A DNA stretch of 64,000 bases, from positions 372,001 to 436,000 of the forward strand of contig JARCOQ010000073.1 of the NCBI GenBank assembly GCA_029207755.1. The letters are read 5' to 3'. Below the pieces are notes generated by a model, which saw only the letters and a list, made by a program, of their open reading frames with translations, made no database searches and was not told the origin of the DNA. The stretch comes from Chamaea fasciata. Its lineage: Eukaryota > Chordata > Aves > Passeriformes > Sylviidae. Below are positions 35,541-47,949 of the stretch, piece after piece. A program made the translations under genes and the position numbers. How positions within the stretch are numbered: the stretch's first letter is position 1; each line of letters opens with the position of its first letter.

Positions 35541-38519
35541 AGAGTGGAGAAGAATTGACATGAATGAAATGTCACAAAAAACAAAGAAAAACAAGGAAAG
35601 GTTTTGAGGCCTGGTGAAAACCATAAAAGCAGATGGGATGAGCAGAAGTGCAGGGACATGGACCAAAGCTTGCCCAATTATTGCTCATTGAAATCAGCAG
35701 ATTTCATTCATTTTCCCGAAAGGGAAAGCCTTCCTTTCGGGAAAGGGAATGAAATCTGGAAATCAGAGGATAAAGTGGATCAAGCGCTCTGGAGTGGAGA
35801 TGTGATCCAAAAAGCACGCAAGTGAGAAAATCCGAGAAAATCCGGAAACTGCGCAATTAGCACCGAATGGCCAGAGATGAAAGCAGGGGCAGTGCAAAAG
35901 TGCCAAGCTTGCCCAAATGACTCCAATTGAAATCCTGAACTCAGGGAAGACATGCATAGAAAGAGAGTGGAGAAGAATTGACAGGAATGAAATGTCACAA
36001 AAAAAAGAGAAATAAAATAAGGAAAATTTTGGACGCTGGGTTAAAACCATAAAAGCAAATGGGATGAGCAGAAGTGCAGCGACAAGGACCAAAGCTTCCC
36101 CAATTATTGCTCATTGTTATGGGCAGATTACATTCCCTTTCCCAAAAGGGAAAGCCTTCTTTTTGGGAAAGGGAATGATATCTGGAAATCAGAGAACAAA
36201 AGGGGATCAAGCGCTCTGGAGAGCAGATGTGATCCAAAAAGCACGCAAGTGAAAAAATACGAGAAAATCTGGAAACTGCGCAATTAGCACCGAATGGCCA
36301 GAGATGAAATCAGGGACAGTGCAAAGGTGCCAAGCTTGCCCAAATGACTCCAATTGAAATCCTGAACTCAGGGAAGACATGCATAGAAAGAGAGTGGAGA
36401 AGAATTGATATGAATAAAATGTCACGAAAAACAAAGAAAAAAATCAGGAATATTTTTGCGGCCAGGCGAAAATCATAAAAGCAGATGGGATGAGCAGAAG
36501 TGCAAGGACATGGACCAAAGCTTGCCAAATTATTGCTCATTGAAATCAACAGATTTCATTCCCTTTCCCGAAAGGGAAAGCCTTCCTTTCAAGAAAGGGA
36601 ATGAAATCTGGAAATCAGAGGGTAAAGTGGATCAATCGCTCTGGAGTGGAGATGTGATCCAAAAAGCACGCGAGTGAAAAAACCTGAAAATTCGGGAAAA
36701 AGGCTGATTACCACTGAATGGCCAGAGATGAAAGCAGGGGCAGTGCAAAGGTGCCAAGCTTTCCCAAATGACTCCAATTGAAATCCTGAACTCAGGGAAG
36801 ACATGCATAGAAAGAGAGTGGAGAAGAATTGAGATGAATGAAATGTCACAAAAAACAAAGAAAAAAATAAGGAATATTTTTGAGGCCAGGGGAAACCCAT
36901 AAAAGCAGATGGGATGAGCAGAAGTGCAGGGACATGGACCGAAGCTTGCCCAATTATTGCTCATTGAAATCAGCAGATTTCATTCCCTTTCCCGAAAGGG
37001 AAAGCCTTCCTTTCGGGAAAGGGAATGAAATCTGGAAATCAGAGGATAAAGTGGATCAAGCGATCTCGAGTGGAGATGTGATCCAAAAAGCACGCGAGTG
37101 AAAAAACCTGAAAATTCAGGAAAAAGGCTGATTACCACTGAATGGCCAGAGATGAAAGCAGGGGCAGTGCAAAGGTGCCAAGCTTGCCCAAATGACTCCA
37201 ATTGAAATCCTGAACTCAGGGAAGACATGTATAGAAAGAGAGTGGAGAAGAATTGATAGAAATGTATTGTCCCAAAAAAAACAAAAACAAATCAGTAAAG
37301 AAATCAGAATCTTGGCGAAAATCATAAAAGCGATAGACATGAGCAGAAGTACAAGGACATGGACCGAAAATTTCCCAGTTATTGCTCATCGAAATCCGCA
37401 GATTTCATTCCCTTTCCCAAAAGGGAAAGCCTTCTTTTTGGGAAAGGGAATGATATCTGGAAATCAGAGAACAAATAGGATCAAGCCCTCTGGACAGCAG
37501 ATGTGATCCAAAAAGAACGCAAGTGAAAAAATCCGAGAAAATCCGGAAACTGCGCAATTAGCACCGAATGGCCAGAGATGAAAGCAGGGGCAGTGCAAAG
37601 GTGCCAAGCTTGCCCAAATGACTCCAATTGAAATCCTGAACTCAGGGAAGACATGCATAGAAAGAGAGTGGAGAAGAATTGAGATGAATGAAATGTCACA
37701 AAAAACAAAGAAAAACAAGGAAAGGTTTTGAGGCCTGGTGAAAACCATAAAAGCAGATGGGATGAGCAGAAGTGCAGGGACATGGACCAAAGCTTGCCCA
37801 ATTATTGCTCATTGAAATCAGCAGATTTCATTCATTTTCCCGAAAGGGAAAGCCTTCCTTTCGGGAAAGGGCATGAAATCTGGAAATCAGAGGATAAAGT
37901 GGATCAAGCGCTCTGGAGTGGAGATGTGATCCAAAAAGCACGCAAGTGAGAAAATCCGAGAAAATCCGGAAACTGCGCAATTAGCACCGAATGGCCAGAG
38001 ATGAAAGCAGGGGCAGTGCAAAAGTGCCAAGCTTGCCCAAATGACTCCAATTGAAATCCTGAACTCAGGGAAGACATGCATAGAAAGAGAGTGGAGAAGA
38101 ATTGACATGAATGAAATGTCACAAAAAAAAGAGAAATAAAATAAGGAAAATTTTGGACGCTGGGTTAAAACCATAAAAGCAAATGGGATGAGCAGAAGTG
38201 CAGCGACAAGGACCAAAGCTTCCCCAATTATTGCTCATTGTTATGGGCAGATTACATTCCCTTTCCCAAAAGGGAAAGCCTTCTTTCTGGGAAAGGGAAT
38301 GATATCTGGAAATCAGAGAACAAAAGGGGATCAAGCGCTCTGGAGAGCAGATGTGATCCAAAAAGCACGCAAGTGAAAAAATACGAGAAAATCTGGAAAC
38401 TGCGCAATTAGCACCGAATGGCCAGAGATGAAATCAGGGACAGTGCAAAGGTGCCAAGCTTGCCCAAATGACTCCAATTGAAATCCTGAACTCAGGGAAG
38501 ACATGCATAGAAAGAGAGT
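35541..38519 (+). repeat. 2,974-bp seven-monomer higher-order repeat, copy 1
   Basis: Anchors 35624 (alpha'), 36050 (beta), 36476 (gamma), 36900 (epsilon), 37325 (delta'), 37748 (alpha'), 38174 (beta); each recurs at +2,974. The alpha' linker is a hybrid: a beta- or epsilon-like left half ('gaatgaaatgtcacaaaaaa') joined to an alpha right half ('aaggttttgaggcctgg'). Private markers shared by both copies include 'tcctttcaagaaaggg' near 36,590 and 'gaaacccataaaagc' at 36,900. Confidence 0.9.
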
Positions 38520-41504
38520 GGAGAAGAATTGACATGAATGAAATGTCACAAAAAACAAAGAAAAACAAGGAAAGGTTTTGAGGCCTGGTGAAAACCATAA
38601 AAGCAGATGGGATGAGCAGAAGTGCAGGGACATGGACCAAAGCTTGCCCAATTATTGCTCATTGAAATCAGCAGATTTCATTCATTTTCCCGAAAGGGAA
38701 AGCCTTCCTTTCGGGAAAGGGAATGAAATCTGGAAATCAGAGGATAAAGTGGATCAAGCGCTCTGGAGTGGAGATGTGATCCAAAAAGCACGCAAGTGAG
38801 AAAATCCGAGAAAATCCGGAAACTGCGCAATTAGCACCGAATGGCCAGAGATGAAAGCAGGGGCAGTGCAAAAGTGCCAAGCTTGCCCAAATGACTCCAA
38901 TTGAAATCCTGAACTCAGGGAAGACATGCATAGAAAGAGAGTGGAGAAGAATTGACAGGAATGAAATGTCACAAAAAAAAGAGAAATAAAATAAGGAAAA
39001 TTTTGGACGCTGGGTTAAAACCATAAAAGCAAATGGGATGAGCAGAAGTGCAGCGACAAGGACCAAAGCTTCCCCAATTATTGCTCATTGTTATGGGCAG
39101 ATTACATTCCCTTTCCCAAAAGGGAAAGCCTTCTTTTTGGGAAAGGGAATGATATCTGGAAATCAGAGAACAAAAGGGGATCAAGCGCTCTGGAGAGCAG
39201 ATGTGATCCAAAAAGCACGCAAGTGAAAAAATACGAGAAAATCTGGAAACTGCGCAATTAGCACCGAATGGCCAGAGATGAAATCAGGGACAGTGCAAAG
39301 GTGCCAAGCTTGCCCAAATGACTCCAATTGAAATCCTGAACTCAGGGAAGACATGCATAGAAAGAGAGTGGAGAAGAATTGATATGAATAAAATGTCACG
39401 AAAAACAAAGAAAAAAATCAGGAATATTTTTGCGGCCAGGCGAAAATCATAAAAGCAGATGGGATGAGCAGAAGTGCAAGGACATGGACCAAAGCTTGCC
39501 AAATTATTGCTCATTGAAATCAACAGATTTCATTCCCTTTCCCGAAAGGGAAAGCCTTCCTTTCAAGAAAGGGAATGAAATCTGGAAATCAGAGGGTAAA
39601 GTGGATCAATCGCTCTGGAGTGGAGATGTGATCCAAAAAGCACGCGAGTGAAAAAACCTGAAAATTCGGGAAAAAGGCTGATTACCACTGAATGGCCAGA
39701 GATGAAAGCAGGGGCAGTGCAAAGGTGCCAAGCTTTCCCAAATGACTCCAATTGAAATCCTGAACTCAGGGAAGACATGCATAGAAAGAGAGTGGAGAAG
39801 AATTGAGATGAATGAAATGTCACAAAAAACAAAGAAAAAAATAAGGAATATTTTTGAGGCCAGGGGAAACCCATAAAAGCAGATGGGATGAGCAGAAGTG
39901 CAGGGACATGGACCGAAGCTTGCCCAATTATTGCTCATTGAAATCAGCAGATTTCATTCCCTTTCCCGAAAGGGAAAGCCTTCCTTTCGGGAAAGGGAAT
40001 GAAATCTGGAAATCAGAGGATAAAGTGGATCAAGCGATCTCGAGTGGAGATGTGATCCAAAAAGCACGCGAGTGAAAAAACCTGAAAATTCAGGAAAAAG
40101 GCTGATTACCACTGAATGGCCAGAGATGAAAGCAGGGGCAGTGCAAAGGTGCCAAGCTTGCCCAAATGACTCCAATTGAAATCCTGAACTCAGGGAAGAC
40201 ATGTATAGAAAGAGAGTGGAGAAGAATTGATAGAAATGTATTGTCCCAAAAAAAACAAAAACAAATCAGTAAAGAAATCAGAATCTTGGCGAAAATCATA
40301 AAAGCGATAGACATGAGCAGAAGTACAAGGACATGGACCGAAAATTTCCCAGTTATTGCTCATCGAAATCCGCAGATTTCATTCCCTTTCCCAAAAGGGA
40401 AAGCCTTCTTTTTGGGAAAGGGAATGATATCTGGAAATCAGAGAACAAATAGGATCAAGCCCTCTGGACAGCAGATGTGATCCAAAAAGAACGCAAGTGA
40501 AAAAATCCGAGAAAATCCGGAAACTGCGCAATTAGCACCGAATGGCCAGAGATGAAAGCAGGGGCAGTGCAAAGGTGCCAAGCTTGCCCAAATGACTCCA
40601 ATTGAAATCCTGAACTCAGGGAAGACATGCATAGAAAGAGAGTGGAGAAGAATTGAGATGAATGAAATGTCACAAAAAACAAAGAAAAACAAGGAAAGGT
40701 TTTGAGGCCTGGTGAAAACCATAAAAGCAGATGGGATGAGCAGAAGTGCAGGGACATGGACCAAAGCTTGCCCAATTATTGCTCATTGAAATCAGCAGAT
40801 TTCATTCATTTTCCCGAAAGGGAAAGCCTTCCTTTCGGGAAAGGGCATGAAATCTGGAAATCAGAGGATAAAGTGGATCAAGCGCTCTGGAGTGGAGATG
40901 TGATCCAAAAAGCACGCAAGTGAGAAAATCCGAGAAAATCCGGAAACTGCGCAATTAGCACCGAATGGCCTGAGATGAAAGCAGGGGCAGTGCAAAAGTG
41001 CCAAGCTTGCCCAAATGACTCCAATTGAAATCCTGAACTCAGGGAAGACATGCATAGAAAGAGAGTGGAGAAGAATTGACATGAATGAAATGTCACAAAA
41101 AAAAGAGAAATAAAATAAGGAAAATTTTGGACGCTGGGTTAAAACCATAAAAGCAAATGGGATGAGCAGAAGTGCAGCGACAAGGACCAAAGCTTCCCCA
41201 ATTATTGCTCATTGTTATGGGCAGATTACATTCCCTTTCCCAAAAGGGAAAGCCTTCTTTCTGGGAAAGGGAATGATATCTGGAAATCAGAGAACAAAAG
41301 GGGATCAAGCGCTCTGGAGAGCAGATGTGATCCAAAAAGCACGCAAGTGAAAAAATACGAGAAAATCTGGAAACTGCGCAATTAGCACCGAATGGCCAGA
41401 GATGAAATCAGGGACAGTGCAAAGGTGCCAAGCTTGCCCAAATGACTCCAATTGAAATCCTGAACTCAGGGAAGACATGCATAGAAAGAGAGTGGAGAAG
41501 AATT
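38520..41504 (+). repeat. 2,974-bp seven-monomer higher-order repeat, copy 2
   Basis: Anchors 38598, 39024, 39450, 39874, 40299, 40722, 41148. The repeat leaves the tandem pattern near 41,505, where a gamma linker ('gatatgaataaaatg') replaces the expected alpha' linker ('gacatgaatgaaatg' at 38,529). Confidence 0.9.
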
Positions 41505-44500
41505 GATATGAATAAAATGTCACGAAAAACAAAGAAAAAAAGCAGGAATATTTTTGCGGCCAGGTGAAAACCATAAAAGCAGATGGGATGAGCAGAAGTG
41601 CAGGGACATGGACCGAAGCTTGCCCAATTATTGCTCATTGAAATCAGCAGATTTCATTCCCTTTCCCAAAAGGGAATGAAATGTGGAAATCAGAGGATAA
41701 AGCAAATCAAGCGTTCTGGAGAGGAGATGTGATCCAAAAAGCACGCGAGTGAAAAAACCTGAAAATTCGGGAAAAAGGCTGATTAGCACTGAATGGCCTG
41801 AGATGAAAGCAGGGGCAGTGCAAAGGTGCCAAGCTTGCCCAAATGACTCCAATTGAAATCCTGAACTCAGGGAAGACATGCATAGAAAGAGAGTGGAGAA
41901 GAATTGACAGAAATGAATTGTCCCAAAAAAAAAAAAAACAAATCAGTAAATAATTCAGAATCTTGGCGAAAATCATAAAAGCGATTGACATGAGCAGAAG
42001 TACAAGGACATGGACCGAAAATTTCCCAGTTATTGCTCATCGAAATCCGCAGATTTCATTCCCTTTCCCAAAAGGGAAAGCCTTCTTTTTGGGAAAGGGA
42101 ATGATATCTGGAAATCAGAGAACAAATAGGATCAAGCCCTCTGGACAGCAGATGTGATCCATAAAGCACGCAAGTGAAAAAATCCGAGAAAATCCGGACA
42201 CTGCGCAATTAGCACCGAATGGCCAGAGATGAAAGCAGGGGCAGTGCAAAGGTGCCAAGCTTGCCCAAATGACTCCAATTGAAATCTTGAACTCAGGGAA
42301 GACATGCATAGAAAGAGAGTGGAGAAGAATTGAGATGAATGAAATGTCACAAAAAACAAAGAAAAAAATAAGGAATATTTTTGAGGCCAGGGGAAAATCA
42401 TAAAAGCAGATGGGATGAGCAGAAGTGCAGGGACATGGACCGAAGCTTGCCCAATTATTGCTCATTGAAATCAGCAGATTTCATTCCCTTTCCCGAAAGG
42501 GAAAGCCTTCCTTTCGGGAAAGGGAATGAAATCTGGAAATCAGAGGATAAAGTGGATCAAGCGCTCTGGAGTGGAGATGTGATCCAAAAAGCACGCAAGT
42601 GAGAAAATCCGAGAAAATCCGGAAACTGCGCAATTAGCACCGAATGGCCAGAGATGAAAGCAGGGGCAGTGCAAAAGTGCCAAGCTTGCCCAAATGACTC
42701 CAATTGAAATCCTGAACTCAGGGAAGACATGCATAGAAAGAGAGTGGAGAAGAATTGACAGGAATGAAATGTCACAAAAAAAAGAGAAATAAAATAAGGA
42801 AAATTTTGGACGCTGGGTTAAAACCATAAAAGCAAATGGGATGAGCAGAAGTGCAGCGACAAGGACCAAAGCTTCCCCAATTATTGCTCATTGTTATGGG
42901 CAGATTACATTCCCTTTCCCAAAAGGGAAAGCCTTCTTTTTGGGAAAGGGAATGATATCTGGAAATCAGAGAACAAAAGGGGACCAAGCGCTCTGGAGAG
43001 CAGATGTGATCCAAAAAGCACGCAAGTGAAAAAATACGAGAAATTCTGGAAACTGCGCAATTAGCACCGAATGGACAGAGATAAAATCAGGGACAGTGCA
43101 AAGGTGCCAAGCTTGCCCAAATGACTCCAATTGAAATCCTGAACTCAGGGAAGACATGCATAGAAAGAGAGTGGAGAAGAATTGATATGAATAAAATGTC
43201 ACGAAAAACAAAGAAAAAAATCAGGAATATTTTTGCGGCCAGGCGAAAATCATAAAAGCAGATGGGATGAGCAGAAGTGCAAGGACATGGACCGAAGCTT
43301 GCCCAATTATTGCTCATTGAAATCAGCAGATTTCATTCCCTTTCCCGAAAGGGAAAGCCTTCCTTTCGGGAAAGGGAATGAAATCTGGAAATCAGAGGGT
43401 AAAGTGGATCAATCGCTCTGGAGTGGAGATGTGATCCAAAAAGCACGCGAGTGAAAAAACCTGAAAATTCGGGAAAAAGGCTGATTACCACTGAATGGCC
43501 AGAGATGAAAGCAGGGGCAGTGCAAAGGTGCCAAGCTTTCCCAAATGACTCCAATTGAAATCCTGAACTCAGGGAAGACATGCATAGAAAGAGAGTGGAG
43601 AAGAATTGAGATGAATGAAATGTCACAAAAAACAAAGAAAAAAATAAGGAATATTTTTGAGGCCAGGGGAAACCCATAAAAGCAGATGGGATGAGCAGAA
43701 GTGCAGGGACATGGACCGAAGCTTGCCCAATTATTGCTCATTGAAATCAGCAGATTTCATTCCCTTTCCCGAAAGGGAAAGCCTTCCTTTCGGGAAAGGG
43801 AATGAAATCTGGAAATCAGAGGATAAAGTGGATCAAGCGATCTCGAGTGGAGATGTGATCCAAAAAGCACGCGAGTGAAAAAACCTGAAAATTCAGGAAA
43901 AAGGCTGATTACCACTGAATGGCCAGAGATGAAAGCAGGGGCAGTGCAAAGGTGCCAAGCTTGCCCAAATGACTCCAATTGAAATCCTGAACTCAGGGAA
44001 GACATGTATAGAAAGAGAGTGGAGAAGAATTGCTAGAAATGTATTGTCCCAAAAAAAACAAAAACAAATCAGTAAAGAAATCAGAATCTTGGCGAAAATC
44101 ATAAAAGCGATAGACATGAGCAGAAGTACAAGGACATGGACCGAAAATTTCCCAGTTATTGCTCATCGAAATCCGCAGATTTCATTCCCTTTCCCAAAAG
44201 GGAAAGCCTTCTTTTTGGGAAAGGGAATGATATCTGGAAATCAGAGAACAAATAGGATCAAGCCCTCTGGACAGCAGATGTGATCCAAAAAGAACGCAAG
44301 TGAAAAAATCCGAGAAAATCCGGAAACTGCGCAATTAGCACCGAATGGCCAGAGATGAAAGCAGGGGCAGTGCAAAGGTGCCAAGCTTGCCCAAATGACT
44401 CCATTGAAATCCTGAACTCAGGGAAGACATGCATAGAAAGAGATTGGAGAAAAATTGAAATCCATGAAATGTCAAAAAAAACAAAGAAAAAAAAGGAAAG

Positions 44501-44950
44501 GTTTTGAGGCCTGGTGAAAACCATAAAAGCAGATGGGATGAGCAGAAGTGCAGGGACATGGACCAAAGCTTGCCAAATTATTGCTCATTGAAATCAACAG
44601 ATTTCATTCCCTTTCCCGAAAGGGAAAGCCTTCCTTTCGGGAAAAGGGAATGAAATCTGGAAATCAGAGGATAAAGTGGATCAAGCGCTCTGGAGTGCAG
44701 ATGTGATCCAAAAAGCACGCGAGTGAAAAAACCTGAAAATTCGGGAAAAAGGCTGATTACCACTGAATGGCCAGAGATGAAAGCAGGGGCAGTGCAAAGG
44801 AGCCAAGCTTGCCCAAATGACTCCAATTGAAATCCTGAACTTAGGGAAGACATGCATAGAAAGAGTGTGGAGAAGAATTGACATGAATGAAATGTCACAA
44901 AAAAAAAGAGAAATAAAATAGGGAAAATTTTGGACGCTGGGTTAAAACCA
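41505..44950 (+). repeat. Gamma-delta-epsilon-beta-gamma-epsilon-delta'-alpha block, first copy
   Basis: Anchors 41574 (gamma, short inverted repeat), 41976 (delta), 42401 (epsilon), 42827 (beta), 43253 (gamma), 43677 (epsilon), 44102 (delta'), 44524 (alpha). The whole block recurs at +8,880, and its part up to about 44,177 recurs again at +19,823 near the window end. Markers include 'gatccataaagcacgc' near 42,158 and 'attgctagaaatgtattg' near 44,030. Confidence 0.9.
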
Positions 44951-47949
44951 TAAAAGCAAACTGGATGAGCAGAAGTGCAGCGACAAGGACCAAAGCTTGC
45001 CCAATTATTGCTCATTGCTATGGGCAGATTACATTCCCTTTCCCAAAAGGGAAAGCCTTCTTTCTAGGAAAGGGAATGATATCTGGAAATCAGAGAACAA
45101 AGGGGATCAAGCGCTCTGGAGAGCAGATGTGATCCAAAAAGCACGCAAGTGAAAAAATACGAGAAAATCCGGAAACTGCGCAATTAGCACCGAATGGCCA
45201 GAGATGAAAGCAGGGGCAGTGCAAAGGTGCCAAGCTTGCCCAAATGACTTCAATTGAAATCCTGAACTCAGGGAAGACATGCATAGAAAGAGAGTGGAGA
45301 AGAATTGACATGAATGAAATGTCACAAAAAAAAGAGAAATAAAATAAGGAAAATTTTGGACGCTGGGTTAAAACCATAAAAGCAAATGGGATGAGCAGAA
45401 GTGCAGCGACAAGGACCAAAGCTTGCCCAATTATTGCTCATTGAAATCAGCAGATTTCATTCCCTTCCTCGATAGCGAATAAAATCTGGAAATCAGAGAA
45501 TAAGGTGGATCAAGCGTTCTGGAGAATAGATGTGACCCAAAAAGCACGCGAGTGAAAAAACCTGAAAATTCGGGAAAAAGGCTGATTACCACTGAATGGC
45601 CAGAGATGAAAGCAGGGGCAGTGCAAAGGTGCCAAGCTTGCCCAAATGACTCCAATTGAAATCCTGAACTCAGGGAAGACATGCATAGAAAGAGAGTGGA
45701 GAAGAATTGACAGAAATGAATTGTCCCAAAAAAAAAAAAAACAAATCAGTAAATAATTCAGAATCTTGGCGAAAATCATAAAAGCGATTGACATGAGCAG
45801 AAGTACAAGGACATGGACCGAAAATTTCCCAATTATTGCTCATCGAAATCCGCAGATTTCATTCCCTTTCCCAAAAGGGAAAGCCTTCTTTTTGGGAAAG
45901 GGAATGATATCTGGAAATCAGAGAACAAATAGGATCAAGCCCTCTGGACAGCAGATGTGATCCAAAAAGCACGCAAGTGAAAAAATCCGAGAAAATCCGG
46001 AAACTGCGCAATTAGCACCGAATGGCCAGAGATGAAAGCAGGGGCAGTGCAAAGGTGCCAAGCTTGCCCAAATGACTCCAATTGAAATCCTGAACTCAGG
46101 GAAGACATGCATAGAAAGAGAGTGGAGAAGAATTGATATGAATAAAATGTCACGAAAAACAAAGAAAAAAGCAGGAATATTTTTGCGGCCAGGTGAAAAT
46201 CATAAAAGCAGATGGGATGAGCAGAAGTGCAGGGACATGGACCGAAGCTTGCCCAATTATTGCTTATTGAAATCAGCAGATTTCATTCCCTTTCCCGAAA
46301 GGGAAAGCCTTCCTTTCGGGAAAGGGAATGAAATCTGGAAATCAGAGGATAAAGTGGATCAAGCGATCTGGAGTGGAGATGTGATCCAAAAAGCACGCGA
46401 GTGAAAAAACCTGAAAATTCAGGAAAAAGGCTGATTACCACTGAATGGCCAGAGATGAAAGCAGGGGCAGTGCAAAGGTGCCAAGCTTGCCCAAATGACT
46501 CCAATTGAAATCCTGAACTCAGGGAAGACATGCATAGAAAGAGAGTGGAGAAGAATTGACAGAAATGAATTGTCCCAAAAAAAAAAAAAAAAACAAATCA
46601 GTAAATAATTCAGAATCTTGGCGAAAATCATAAAAGCGATTGACATGAGCAGAAGTACAAGGACATGGACCGAAAATTTCCCAGTTATTGCTCATCGAAA
46701 TCCGCAGATTTCATTCCCTTTCCCAAAAGGGAAAGCCTTCTTTTTGGGAAAGGGAATGATATCTGGAAATCAGAGAACAAAGGGGATCAATTGCTCTGGA
46801 AAGCAGATATGATCCAAAAAGCACGCAAGTGAGAAAGTCCGAGAAAATCCAGAAACTGCGCAATTAGCACCAAATGGCCAGAGATGAAAGCAGGGGCAGT
46901 GCAAAGGTGCCAAGCTTGCCCAAATGACTCCATTGAAATCCTGAACTCAGGGAAGACATGCATAGAAAGAGATTGGAGAAAAATTGAAATCCATGAAATG
47001 TCAAAAAAAACAAAGAAAAAAAAGGAAAGGTTTTGAGGCCTGGTGAAAACCATAAAAGCAGATGAGATGAGCAGAAGTGCAGGGACATGGACCAAAGCTT
47101 GCCCAATTATTGCTCATTGAAATCAGCAGATTTCATTCATTTTCCCGAAAGGGAAAGCCTTCCTTTTGGGAAAGGGAATGAAATCTGGAAATCAGAGGAT
47201 AAAGTGGATCAAGCGCTCTGGAGTGGAGATGTGATCCAAACAGCACGCGAGTGAAAAAACCTGAAGATTCGGGAAAAAGGCTGATTAGCACTGAATGGCC
47301 AGAGATGGAAGCAGGGGCAGTGCAAAGGTGCCAAGCTTGCCCAAATGACTCCAATTGAAATCCTGAACTCAGGGAAGACATGCATAGAAAGAGAGTGGAG
47401 AAGAATTGACATGAATGAAATGTCACAAAAAAAAGAGAAATAAAATAAGGAAAATTTTGGACGCTGGGTTAAAACCATAAAAGCAAACTGGATGAGCAGA
47501 AGTGCAGCGACAAGGACCAAAGCTTGCCCAATTATTGCTCATTGCTATGGGCAGATTACATTCCCTTTCCCAAAAGGGAAAGCCTTCTTTCTAGGAAAGG
47601 GAATGATATCTGGAAATCAGAGAACAAAGGGGATCAAGCGCTCTGGAGAGCAGATGTGATCCAAAAAGCACGCAAGTGAAAAAATACGAGAAAATCCGGA
47701 AACTGCGCAATTAGCACCGAATGGCCAGAGATGAAAGCAGGGGCAGTGCAAAGGTGCCAAGCTTGCCCAAATGACTTCAATTGAAATCCTGAACTCAGGG
47801 AAGACATGCATAGAAAGAGAGTGGAGAAGAATTGACATGAATGAAATGTCACAAAAAAAAGAGAAATAAAATAAGGAAAATTTTGGACGCTGGGTTAAAA
47901 CCATAAAAGCAAATGGGATGAGCAGAAGTGCAGCGACAAGGACCAAAGC
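44951..47949 (+). repeat. Displaced fragment of the 2,526-bp repeat family
   Basis: Anchors 44951 (beta), 45377 (beta, short inverted repeat), 45779 (delta), 46203 (gamma), 46631 (delta), 47053 (alpha), 47478 (beta), 47904 (beta). It matches about 10,245-13,200 at offset 34,706-34,707, which is one complete 2,526-bp unit in a different phase plus an extra monomer. Joins: near 44,950 to the preceding block and near 47,890-47,955 to the following one. This shows that family members have been moved by recombination within the array. Confidence 0.88.
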
